A stretch of 64,000 nt of DNA from positions 448,651 to 512,650 of the forward strand of contig NW_019091496.1 in the NCBI RefSeq assembly GCF_001949145.1, written 5' to 3'. The notes below the pieces were generated by a model. It had not been told where the DNA came from. It did no database searches and saw only the letters and a program-made list of their open reading frames with translations. The DNA comes from Acanthaster planci. Lineage: Eukaryota > Echinodermata > Asteroidea > Valvatida > Acanthasteridae. Position 1 is the stretch's first letter. Each line of letters begins with the position of its first letter. The position numbers and the translations under genes were made by a program. Below, piece after piece: positions 43,467 through 55,371 of the stretch.

Positions 43467-44669
43467 GTAAGTCCACAACTTTATTAATATTCTCAAATTC
43501 AAGTAGGGTCAACACGCAAACACAAACGCACCAAACAAATAAGTTTTCCCGCATTTACAAGTTAGCTACCTTGAATCGAAAGACAGGACCTAGAGGTGAT
43601 CCATGCGTATGTTCAATAATGACGAGTGGTCAAAAATGAGACAGAATTCGAGATACATTTGAGTCACTGAGTTCTGATAGATGATGCTTAATTTTAGATT
43701 TAAAAATTCACCTCGAGATTCGAACCTGATGAATTTTGTTGGACGCGAAGCCCTTTCATGAAATTCACTGTAGATTTTACTGAATTGTTTTTGTTTAGTT
43801 GGTAGTATCTTCTCTTGTAGCTAAAATCAAGCTTTTCCCCATTCATGGATAAGTGACATAATATCAGTGGTAATAACAGCAGTGCGTTCATTCAGTGAGT
43901 TAAGTTTTGCGTCACTTGAGTCAGATTACTGAGAACGTCTGCAAGAAACAACAGGGCTGCTATACACATGATGACGCATTCTAACTAACGGTGAAAAGTT
44001 GCGTTCCGAGATCTGACGAGCGACAGCACTATGATAACGACCATTATTGTGTCCACAAGACACAAAGATTCCATTAAAACATTAAGTCTCCAGTCAAGGC
44101 TCCAACTGTCCTCGAAGACATTTCAGATCGTGCAAGATATGAAAGATCGTGAAAAGGTGGGAAACTGACGTCTTGATGACGTCAGTATTCTGTCGTTCAA
44201 CCCGAGAAAAAGGTCTTCTACCGGTACTTCAGAAAGGTCGCTGGTAAAATACAATAGCAGGCGTAATTGCCAGCATACACACCATATTGTGTTTTCGGCC
44301 CACGTGGTGTTATAACTCCACATTGGGGGGGGGGGATTTTATGTCAAGTTAAATATGGGGCTTCCTTGATCTTGGACAACCATATATACGAGCAAGGACT
44401 GAGTTGAAAATTAAAAAGACAAATCAGAATTAATAACAGGCTTGACCGAAATTTTGTGTGACCGAAATTTTGTCTATTCCAGTCTTGTTGGACACGCTGG
44501 ATAATATGCGAAGGTTATAAGGTGTAGCTGCAAGGAATCTTTCGCACACACAACTTTACTGCAACTTTGCGCTCTTCTTCAATGTATGTTAACTCCGTTA
44601 CATACCTGGTTACTTAAATGCACTGAAAAGTGCACGTGTTTAAACTTTCAAACTTACACATGCTCTCCC

Positions 44670-44800
44670 AAGAAACTGAGGGCGCTGTTGCTATGATGTC
44701 ATCCAGGAAAGGCAGAGATCAGTGCATAGGTTTTTCTATTCAAATAGTGAACCCTGAAATATTTATGAGTAAGAGATTGGTGCTTGCTTATTGCTTTTTT
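44670..44800. repeat. Dispersed repeat, copy B
   Basis: Partner of 36440-36600; see that entry for shared words. Both copies are in the same orientation. Confidence 0.7.
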
Positions 44801-45004
44801 TAACGTTTTTTATTTTTTACGTTTGGTTTATCTTTTTAGGCAATGGTTCGCATTTCCATGTAAAACTACATCCAAAAAGCACAAACATTTTGTCAGACAA
44901 ATGCCAAATACTTGCGTAAAGAATGGGAAACCACAAAATTACTTGGCAATAGTAGCAACGCCACTTGTGTCAGGATGCAAATTGAGGTCAAAGCTTATAC
45001 GGTG

Positions 45005-45157
45005 AAACATTACTGTTAAATATACAGTATTGTTCTGCATTCACAAAAGCACAGTGAATACGTGTAGCGTTTGTTTGCAAAAATTTACGCTAATTAACGT
45101 TGCAAAAATGCAACAATACAATACTGCTCATTGCACAGTAGTATTTTACAGTGTGGT
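45005..45157. repeat. Imperfect palindromic element
   Basis: ACTGTTAAATATACAGTATTG on the left mirrors CAATACAATACTGC and TATTTTACAGT on the right. Probably an old MITE. Confidence 0.5.
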
Positions 45158-45747
45158 ATTCCCGGTCACATGATAGAAGTGGCCATTTAAATTTGATCCA
45201 GGATTTCTTTTGAATGTTAAGCTCATTTCAAAGGCCGAAAAGGCACCAACCCTGACAATGAATATTCAAACGAATAGTAGACGACAATTACTAAACTTTT
45301 CTCGATATTTTTCCCATTACCATTAATCCATGTCGGATGTAATAATTCAGAGAGAGAGTAAACAGCACCAACTGATAGCATAGTTTTCAATATTTGGGTT
45401 TCGTCTTAAGGTCCTCACTAATCATTTCATAATCTTTAAAAAGCAAACATTAAGAGGGTTCTTAGTTGCACATAGCAAAATGAAGACATGAAGACGACAA
45501 TTACCTAGAGCAATATGGCTTCCAAAATGATGGTCAATCAGGAAACTCTCCTCAATGGGTTGAAATGGGACACATTCTTGCTTACATATTAAACGGAACA
45601 AGACAGAGCTCGCACTGTTATATGCTCTCATTTTGAGCTGGCTCAAACACGAAATGAAATTGTTCCAGTGTCCGCCAGCGAGTGGAGGGGTGCAACTGCA
45701 TCTCTGTGGAAACTCTTGCCCCCCTACCTCCCCTGAGAAGAGGCTAA

Positions 45748-45889
45748 ATGCACCGCAAATAAACTCTGGTGTCATATTGGTGTTAATTCAACACCCAGGG
45801 TGTCACCAGTGGGCTGCACTCAGTCAGGTGTAGTCCTCTGATAACACTTGGGGTGTTAAATTAACATCACAATTTGTTTACAGTGTGGT
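45748..45889. mobile_element. Palindromic element, GGTGTTAAA type, copy 2 (short)
   Basis: GCACCGCAAATAAACTCTGG through TTGGTGTTAATTCAACACCC, ending GGGGTGTTAAATTAACATC and TTTACAGTGTGG. It matches the termini and internal words of 38819-39042. Confidence 0.7.
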
Positions 45890-47282
45890 TACGTCAATGA
45901 CTCCAAAGTATAGAAGTACACAACGCTTAGAGTTTAATTAAACAACTTTTTGTACCCAGTTCCCCCCACACTTTTAAGCCATGACACAGTTATTAATGAC
46001 TAGGAATGTGTTTCAATGCTAAACGCTTTCCACGGTTCCTGTCTAGCTTTTTGAATCCGCTTAATCCGCTAACTATGTCCGCTACACATGTCGTGGTTAT
46101 TAAACTGTAAAAAAAAGGGTACGCAAAATGTGTTTAACTCTACATGTTGTTTTTACACTGTAACCTTGCAGCCCACCAAGTTGTTTGTCTCCCAAGAAGT
46201 TTTAAAAAGTAGCCCCCAATCTTGAAAATCTTCCGCTAGGCTACGTTTAACATATTGGGAGCTAAATTTACATTGTTGAATATTCCATCTTATAGGCCTA
46301 CACAACATCATCTGGATGAAAAAAAACTGTGAATATTTGTGAGTGTGGCAGATTTGCTGTCTATTTTTATGAAAAAAAATCTACTTTTTAAGATACTCAG
46401 AATTGCACAAGACCTAAAAACGAAAAAAATGGGGGGGGGGGCTTAATGCACCCTGAAAACTATGCTGCAGCTTTTCATTATTTTAAACAATCCTTAGAGA
46501 GAGTTCAAAATTTAGAGCGTAGAGAGCACTAGGTTCGATTTAATTGCTTCACTCAAATTACCACGTGCACCACACAGAAGGGAATTGATGCTGCCTCAAA
46601 ATGAATGTAAACTAAACATCCACACAAAGCTCAAATTGTCGGATATAGATATCCGCATTAAATTGTGTGTAAATACCTGCTCTAAACGAAACGGAAATAT
46701 ATTACAAACGAAACACTAATATTTACGGCATAGGCTCAAACACACCATCATCGCATTTTAATGTGTGGCGGAAGCAAAGGAAATGAAAATCATCAGACCA
46801 GCAATTTAAAAGTGTATGGCGAGAAAACAACGTAAAAATGCATCGAGCTTAAAACTGCGAGTTGTCCGCCAAGTTAAAATTCTATGTAGGCCTACATGCA
46901 ATAAGATTGGAATGTCATGGAGAATGAGTTAAATCTGTTTCAATATGTTGACGACCCTGTTACAAATCTTACCTTCATGCGAATAACATGAAGTTGTAAC
47001 GGCAGTTAATAATCACTACAGATGCTAGGAATTGTTTTGGGAATTAGTGGCTAGTTTTGGTAACTTTAAATAGGGTAACATTTAGCAATTTACTTTCAGA
47101 AGAGCTAAAAGCGTACCAGGTGATTCTTTGAATTGACAGATTACACACCAGTTCGATCGGCCTTTCTGAGAACATCTGGATACAAGAAAGAGCACGTTCG
47201 CGGACAGGCGCGAAATGTAAGCGCTGCCTAGCCCCATCTACTCGTTCCATGAGTAGTATAAACTACACAGCGCCCTCTTGCA

Positions 47283-47585
47283 ATGGCACAGTTGCAAGTA
47301 CAGCCAACGTGTCCGGAATGGGATTCCAGAGCTGCAACTGGTCTTTACTGTCTTCATGTTCCATCCAGCGTACGTGTATTTGGAGCCGGCGAAGACCTAG
47401 ACCATGCTCTAGACACAAGATTCGCACAGCTCTTACTTAAGCCTCCGGTTTACTCATGGGAGCTGGGGACGGCTCAGCTGTTTCACATAAATATGGAGGA
47501 AACGCAAAGCATTGTGCGTAGCGTACACCATTATCAATGCGAAACTCACTCCTCACGCACGCTTGAAGGCCTATTAAAACGTTGA
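47283..47585 (+). CDS. Unassigned 100-codon ORF in a GC-richer patch
   Basis: MAQLQVQPTCPEWDSRAATG at the start and SRTLEGLLKR at the end, in a patch richer in G+C than its neighbours. The reverse strand also keeps an open frame here, so the coding strand, if any, is uncertain. No family recognised. Confidence 0.2.
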   Translation: MAQLQVQPTCPEWDSRAATGLYCLHVPSSVRVFGAGEDLDHALDTRFAQLLLKPPVYSWELGTAQLFHINMEETQSIVRSVHHYQCETHSSRTLEGLLKR

Positions 47586-49012
47586 CGTGGGCGACTTTTC
47601 AAACAACACGTAAATGAAAGCTCAACGAAGTAGCAACCAGCAGAATCCATCAAGCGTGGGGTTTAGCAGAGGATTTTTTTTTGGCCGCAATCCGGACAGT
47701 TCCCAACATGTTCTCTGGTAGTCCTCCAGAACAATGACAAGAAAGGGGTGGTGCATGGTCATTTTAGCGCAGGATTCAGCAATTGTTTTAGAAGTTTACA
47801 ATCTGTGTGTTTATTTTTTTAAATTAAAGGTGAACTTTTTTTATAGCAATTTCTTTTCAACCTGCAAGACTTCAAAATTTTGGTGAAACTAGACCTCAAA
47901 TCTCCCGTGGACTATCAGTTAACTACCCGAATACTCTCGGACTCAAAACCCGGAAATACTTCGCTTCAACTGAATGCCAATTCAAAGGGATTCTGTAGTC
48001 ATCTAGTCTTTCTTGAAAAACTATACTGAAACCGCCTATGCGTGTCCCCTCCGGACTACCGTAGTTTAGTTAACTGAAAGATGAAGAATACAGCAAACAC
48101 ACTTTCATATGGCAAGAGATACTGGATCTCAGCATTCCACATTATTTATGTAGAGGCTCTTGACGACCCCACATATCACCAACTTGTTAAGGGAGCACTA
48201 GTAAACTTACCCCGAGAGTGCACTCCTCAGCCTTCGTGGGCAAGCCGTATGATGTGTAGAGTTGCAGGTGGAAATCAACTGAGTGTTTTCGGTGAATTGG
48301 TTGTGGTCCAATCAGACTGTGCATGCACTACAAACACGCATAGAGAGATTTGGGTGAGAGAAACAAAACCTTTTGAACAAAGTATTTGGCCGATTCAGAT
48401 AATACTGACGAGACTCCTGAATTGCACAAACTCAACAGTCCAACAGTGCAATGGTATACTAGTATCAGTGCGCAACGTTGCCGTCCGAACTGCCAGCCAG
48501 CTGTCGCGAACAATGTACAAAACCCGAATGTACAGTATTTGGATCATGGAGAGACGGTCGCACGTGATAACTTTTATCTTCTCATAGTTTACCAAATAAG
48601 CCAGAACCGTTATCAGATAAACAAACAAATAGGCTCGAGTTGGTTACAAATCATGGAATGGAGGAGAATAATACCTGAAAACAAGGCTTACATCCGTCCG
48701 GTGAACTACACGTGGTATGCACTAAACTTCCCCTAAGTACACGAACCTGACATACTTGTATTTCCGGTATTCAAGGTACAGCACATAACACCACGTCTAC
48801 TTTACAAACTGGTGAATCGGGCCGTGTATATTGAATAGTCGGGATCCGGTCTCATTTGAACCACACAAGGAAAGGGCCTACATAAACCACTGAACAAAGA
48901 AACGTGCTTGAAAATGTTTCCTGCTCCTCTTTCGCAGTATACACTGACACAAAATACAAAGAAACGGATTTCTCTGAATATCGAAATGTCGTGGATGACA
49001 CACTATAAGGGG

Positions 49013-49345
49013 TGTAAATTTGCTCTGGAAATTGGGGGGGGGGGGAGTTGTCGGGGATGACCTTCCTGGCCATGGACATGGGGGGTTGCACCATATGACA
49101 CTATATACAGGTTCTTGATTTATATGAAAAAGATGTAGGCCTACATCTGTAATTTGTACAGAGTCAGAACGGCATTTTCATGTGTTTTTTTCTATTGGTA
49201 TCCCTTTTGTGTGCCATTGAATATATTTAGTTGTTGGGAATTCCTAATTTTTTTCTCACCACGACAAAGTAGGGGGATGAATCAACAGCCCACCCCCCGG
49301 TGATAAAATGGGGGGGGGGGGTATATACCCCCATTCCCCCGGGAT
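49013..49345. mobile_element. Element with GGGTGTAAAT ends and poly-G tracts
   Basis: AAGGGGTGTAAATTTGC at the left and TTTACACCCATG at the right are inverted. G12-type runs lie just inside each end. Further G/C-rich scraps follow to about 49600, probably older copies. Confidence 0.55.
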
Positions 49346-49610
49346 TTACACCCATGCTGACACAAAAGAATTCGGAATTGTCCAGTTGCGCACCCGGGGC
49401 TTCAGGGGCCTAGGGGCCTTCCTCAGGCTTTTTTCTTTTTGAAAATCGAAGTTAAATCCTAGCCCCCTGTGGTAAAACTGGGGGCGGGGGAGAGTTTAAG
49501 AAGTATCATGATTAGGGTAATTAATGTTTGGGGTAATCCGATCCCAGCCCCCGCCCCCGACAAATCCTGGGTGCGCCACTGGGATTGCCTCGACCACTCT
49601 TATTAGTTCT

Positions 49611-49666
49611 TTAACCCTAACAGTCCTCAGTCCTCCAACAGGTGGATTGAGGACTGTTAGGGTTAA
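49611..49666. repeat. Perfect 19-bp inverted repeat, 18-nt loop
   Basis: TTAACCCTAACAGTCCTCA and its exact complement TGAGGACTGTTAGGGTTAA. A diverged relative occurs at about 53844-53897 (TTAACCCTAATAGTACTCC ... GAGGATGGTTAGG). Confidence 0.95.
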
Positions 49667-52600
49667 TTGCTGCTTTTGAGTTTAGGTGTGGATAAGACTG
49701 AAAGCCTGATTCCCAACCCAGGGAAACATAAACATGGGACAGCGCGCATGTGCAATATAGACCCGGTAGTGGTAAATTTGTATTAAAACATCAATGACCG
49801 GATCCTCAAACACTTCAAGTGCCGGATGATTTTGAAATAGCTGCAGTGTTAACTTCGCCTGTCGAAATATTGTACACCTTAGGGCTGGTTCGTATTTCAC
49901 GAGAATGCGAAAGCGAATCGACTTTGACATCACGAAATGTATTCAACCTTGTTCTGACGTCACGAATACGCGTTTGTGTTCCCTTTCGTGCCAAGTAAGA
50001 ACCAGTCTTTAGGAAAAACACTTGCAATCATTTTCCAATCAGCAATACAGAATTATCCATTAACCCTCATACAGCAACATACGATAACGTTCGCCATATT
50101 TGCGATAATCTCAATTTTATATATCACAACTCAACCATTAATGCTAAGCGCTGAGGCGATTGGTATGAGGGCGGAGTCCAGAGGAGGGTGAGGACACAGC
50201 CTCAAATATAACGTCACAGCGTTCCACACCTACCTGCCACGCATAGTGCGCGCACCATATGCAAGATATCCCGGCACCTTGTCAGTTAGTACGCGCGTGC
50301 CTGTATTCAATTGGACATCTATTGAACATTCAAAGCTCTGTGATAGCCTGAACAGTCAATCTTTGTTGACAATCTGCGCAGTTCTAAGGTCAATAAACGG
50401 CGATGAAGTACCTCAGTACAGGCAGCCGCGCCAGGTTGGTTCCGCCTAGGTAGGGTATGGTAAGTCGCCAACTTCGATGCAAAATCTTACAGTACCAATA
50501 AAACAGAGCCATTTTGAAAAGAAAAAGCCTATCGACGCAAGTGTCTTTTTCCCCTGTATGAAGCATGCAAAGCCGAGAATTTCAGAGAACAGAGGATGTT
50601 TTGTGCGCTGGTACAAACAAGCACACATGAATTCACGATCACACGTACCACTTCCTCCATATGATGTCACTTTTTGGCAATCAGATCGAGTCTGAGAAAC
50701 TCTCCTCGAATTCAGTAGTATCAGGGAGCGGAGGGTCTCATTTTGGGCCCTGCAAAAAAGAGACACTTTCATATGAATCATTCTATAGATCTGCTTTGCT
50801 CATATTTACGACATAAACCACCTTTATGATGTGGCATTCAAAGGTAAGTTTTTTTTCTTGAGGGCGCTGCACTTGTGGCACCAGTGGTTTTGGTCAGCTC
50901 TACAAATTTTATACATTTTTCTACTGTGTTCGGTGTGTTTTTATGTCGTCATTTGTATTTGGGAATTGTGCAAGAGTCCTTCAGATGATTCAGAATATAC
51001 ATTTATGTGTGTAGAGCGCTGTTGTTGATTGTAATAATTGTGTGTACCGTGCGCGCGTGACGTCTTTGCCTGGATCTGTGCATGGGTCTGAACAACATGG
51101 CGGCTACCAAAAGTTACGGGTGTACTGAACCAATTCAAGCTCCATTGAAAATAGTGTAAAATCAAAGTTTGGAGCCCCATGGCAGGCAACTGAAGTCCCC
51201 GAGGAAACAAAAAACAATGTAATGTTTGGTCCTTCAGATTTCGTTTGATTTTCAATATTTGTAGGTTAACCAATGAATTTTAATTTTCTGCCCAAAACAA
51301 ATTCACTCCCCAAGTGAATGTTCCCAAGTCTTCTCAGCTGCCATTTTTCAAATGAAATCCCTCACCTTCCTGGGGCTCTTCTGACGAATTCTCAATCACA
51401 GTTTTGTCTGCCTTGCCCCCAGATGCCGTCTAAGATGTCCTCCATGCAAAACCAACAGAGAGAAATTCTCGTTCATACCAGTGGCTATTAAACTTTTATA
51501 CAAAATGATATTTGCTCTTTTTAGACATTGGTAGGCAGTTTTTAGGTCCATGTTTGTTATTTTAAATCTCACTGGCCATTTTACATTCATTTAATGTCAT
51601 GGTTACATTCCTTGACTAAACTTTTCATGTACAGTATAAGAAATCACATTTTTACACCATTTTAATCAAAACAAGTAAATGATGTTTGTGAGTGTTTTCA
51701 TGTAATAAATCTCTTTTAATTTATTAGTTGGTAATTTATTTATGGTGTTTTTAATGAGCTACGGTATCCAAACATATATTACAATTGCCTTTTTAAAGAT
51801 AAATAAGTATTTTGAATTGAACTGAAATAGTATACCTGTTGTTCACTACAGGTGTAATATTTCAGATATCAGGCAGATATTAGGGGTGGGAAAATCTGAG
51901 CTAGTCAAGTATACTTCCTCTCATTTGAAAACGAAATTACCCATAGTGGCAAATGAAAGCAATAATATTTATGTTATAAGCATAAACACGTGATAACTGC
52001 ACATCACCAACGAAAGTAAACAAAAAACGTGAAGAAAATGGTAAGTAAAGCAAACACACAAGTCAACGCTACAGTCGCCCGACTAGGCATGCGTAAATTG
52101 TACGTGGAACTAAAAAAAAGTGTGACCAAATGAGGGGAAAGGGAAAGTATGTTTGTAGCAGATCACATAATTTACATTTTGTCGAAACAACGGATTAAAA
52201 GTACAAGTGCTTTACACTTCCTTATTTTAAAAGAAATTTGAATTACAATTACGAACATCAATTAAAGCTGCACAATACAACCAGCAAACAACTGACAGGC
52301 AGGGCTGATCGTCTAGTCCCCGCCTCAATAGTTAATAGGCAGCTCGAAAAACAATGGAAGGACCGGTTAAAAGTCTACCCGCCTCCGGCCACTGGTATGT
52401 TTGCATTGATTAAACAAAGAAAGAAACACACCAGCCTTATCTTTGCGATCGACATGCTTTTGTCGACTACTTGTGTCGGATAACAGTGTGACGTACTTGG
52501 TTTGGCCGAAATGGCATTGGGTAAAAACAAAATTACTTAGATTAAATTTATTTTGATGTTAAGTTCTTCTGTTTATGATGAGAGGCTGTCTTCTTTTCTT

Positions 52601-53618
52601 CGATAGGCCCATCTGATTTCTAAACCGAACTGGGCAACTAATCAGGAAATCCTCCAGCCAACATGTATATAGGTCACAATCGGAGGTACTGAAGGCCTTT
52701 GGAAAATCAAAAGGAATACAGAATGCAGGCCGGTGTTTAGAATAAACGAACCCATTGGCAAACCCTTTTACAAAGAGATCTAGCATACGGCTTGTTTACG
52801 GCACTGAAAACACGTAAGCCAGCAGATAGTAAATAACCCTTATAATGAATTTAACGAGGGCGCTATGACACTAGGATAGAGGCTGCGCCCGAACCAGGAT
52901 TTAGTCAGCTGTTGTATAAAACAGAGAGTTTCACATTCGTGCAATGGACAGAGTAATTTCATTGGGTTACAAATGAAATGCTCCATACTTTTCCCCGCTG
53001 CACTAATAAACACTCATTATGTGTATACACTGAATCTTTTTCGTGCGCTACTGATCTCCATTACCACTGTTACCGCTTGTTGGTTTCATTTGGTGAAATT
53101 CTCTATCCCGTGTCAATAGTCTCTAAATATATGAATGATGTCTCAGAAATCAGGTTTGGGGTAATGATCAATCTGATAGATTCCTTTCGTGGATATCTAA
53201 CAGAGTGCATGAAAAATTAAACGTTCCTTGGTCGTAAACTAGCAACATTTGACTTATCTGATATTGCTATTCAGGTTCAAAGTGCGGTATTGACCCAAAG
53301 TTGGACTGAATCGGCACAAATAAACACAATTTATGTAGCATCAGCTCACTAAACCGGCAGGGTCAGGTTGCCCAATTGGCAGGCACTGCGCCTGGGGTCT
53401 ACGCGAGAAGAAAAATTGGGAGCTTACGAGGACTTTCGAAAGCCAACGAAAATACCGCAGCGTTCAATGAAACACACTCTGTGTTTTGGAAAGCATTGCT
53501 AAATATAATGCAAAAGATACAAATACCCTGTGACATGGTTGCCAGTGCTTTGAACTGAACAGGACCCCTATACTTACACTTGATTTGGTCCTGTACATTA
53601 TTAATTCAACCCTATAAA

Positions 53619-53825
53619 CAGTGTTGTAGTCGAGACCACTTAGGCCTAATACCTTCACAAGACCACACAAGACTGAAGTCTGAATTCCAGTCACAAGCTA
53701 TTTAAATGAACGGCAACAAAAGCATTCCTTTGTCATTGTGCACAATATTACTTGTGACTGGTCTTGTGCAAGGTCTTGTGTCCAGTCTTGCGTCTGGTCT
53801 TGTGATGGTCTCGACTACAATACTG
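53619..53825. mobile_element. Palindromic MITE, TIR GTGTTGTAGTCGAGACCA, copy 2
   Basis: ACAGTGTTGTAGTCGAGACC at the left and GGTCTCGACTACAATACTG at the right. The interior has mirrored TTCACAAGACCA / TGGTCTTGTG words. Same family as 24550-24793. Confidence 0.9.
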
Positions 53826-54296
53826 CCTATTAACCAACCCTGTTAACCCTAATAGTACTCCCCAATCCTCCTGCACTTTAAGAATTGAGGATGGTTAGGC
53901 AAAGTGGTCAGCAAAAAAATCGTACAGATGGAGTGAAGTTCCATAAACATGCACTGGTGCATGATGTGTGAGGAAAATAAACGTAGCTGCGAATTTCTTC
54001 TTTCTGCACCGAGCTCTGTACATCGAGTATGCGTGTACAGAAGATTTCCATCAAGCAAAACAAAATTTTACATTAATGTTATATTTATTTCAACGTTAAT
54101 GTTAGAAACAGCCTACAGTTACAGCACTCACGACAGTGAAAGAGGACCCTCTTAGTGTAAGATCATATTAACTAAACGTGCCAGAAAGTAGTACTGAAAT
54201 TAATGTGTAAAAGATGTATATTTGTATGTTTTTGTTTGGTGCATGAACAAATCTGCCTCTGGAAGGTCAGAGAGCCTTGTTCAAAAGCTAGCCTAC

Positions 54297-54408
54297 CGTC
54301 TCTGGTGGCCAGGAGTAATTGGCACGGTCGGCAAACGGACGTGAACTTGCGGTCCTGCAGGGCCGAAATCTCGGATGGGAAACTCAGATCCTTTCGGTCC
54401 TCGGACAT
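54297..54408 (-). CDS. Possible first exon of an unrecognised gene
   Basis: ATG at 54408 (an in-frame ATG also at 54426) opens MSEDRKDLSFPSEISALQDR, then KFTSVCRPCQLLLATRD, ending at a GTAGGC donor in phase 1. Local G+C is raised and codon choice looks coding. No downstream exon found and no family recognised. Confidence 0.3.
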
Positions 54409-54695
54409 CGATGTCAGGATTATCACATATATACATCTGGTGACGGTTGTGGAAGCACTGCTGAAATGGTCTCAGTCAACAAAAAAAAGAACTGAGCAGG
54501 GGGCGTGTTATTCCTCCATTAACAATGCTTAACATGAATTTCATCGACGTTGAACACGAAAGGGACAATACGAACGGCCTCTATAATATGCTTTTGTAAA
54601 AAGATAAAAGGGCAAGATTTAACCAAAGTACGCAAAAGAATAATCTTCTAAGTGGACAGTGCAGTGCCAAAGAGCCTAGGCCTAAGTGATCAACA

Positions 54696-54883
54696 TGGAT
54701 GACAATGAGCGACCAACCAGCTTCTTTTGCCACGATTTTGTGCGGGTAGATGACGTCATGTCTGCGCCAGAAACGCAGTTATTGAAGCTTCTGCCAACTT
54801 GTGTCAGGGACAATGCAGATAGTATGCCAGGACTTTATGTCAAGCCGAACAAAGACCGCCCCTACAATGTGGACTTACGCTAG
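54696..54883 (+). CDS. Unassigned short ORF
   Basis: ATG at 54696, MDDNERPTSFFCHDFVRVDD, then a Leu/Pro segment to NKDRPYNVDLR and a stop. Coding-like mix of residues, but no splice context or family match. Could be chance. Confidence 0.18.
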
Positions 54884-55198
54884 GCTTTCACTGCCGACGG
54901 GGGTACCGCTCATTTATGTTCTGCGATCGAGGCTTCGGGAGCATTCCGTGTTCAAATTTGACAGTCCTTCATTAGACAAAATGCATCGACAAGTTAGAGA
55001 AGCCTTGTAAAAAAGTTCCATGTAGCTGCGGCTGGACAAGCACATGAAAGCCATGGATACGAAGCCACTTCTCATAGGCACGACATTATCTGTTACGGTT
55101 AGAGAAATTGTTATTTTTACTACCATTTCTTTACCCAACGCTTGGTCTTTTTGTCCAACACTTAAGCGATTCGCACGGTACAGAACGTGGGGTAAAAA

Positions 55199-55371
55199 TA
55201 TGTGTGATTCACAACAGTGCGCCTCCAAGAGTTTGCAACGCGTTGGCCAATCACAACGCGTGAAATCTGTAGGCCTTTCCAGATGCGCACCGGGTCAACA
55301 GATTTCACGCACTGTGATTGGCCAACGCCTTGCATCCTCTTGGAAGCACACTAATGTGAAACGCCCGTATT
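55199..55371. mobile_element. CCAAT-bearing palindromic MITE, copy 2
   Basis: ATTCACAACAGTGCGCCTCC, GTTGGCCAATCACAACGCG and the mirrored second half with CACTGTGATTGGCCAACG. Same family as 11562-11735, slightly more diverged at its ends. Confidence 0.88.

Noticed and set aside
48081-48587. 168-codon forward ORF, the second longest in the window
   Set aside because: One ORF of this size is roughly expected by chance in AT-rich 64 kb; no motif, no splice context, and the other strand is also open.
52559-52786. Minus-strand FDFPKAFSTSD, resembling the FDFSKAFDTVDH motif of non-LTR reverse transcriptases
   Set aside because: Only one short motif with key residues changed; no flanking RT blocks such as a YxDD signature were seen. 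It could be a very decayed relic.
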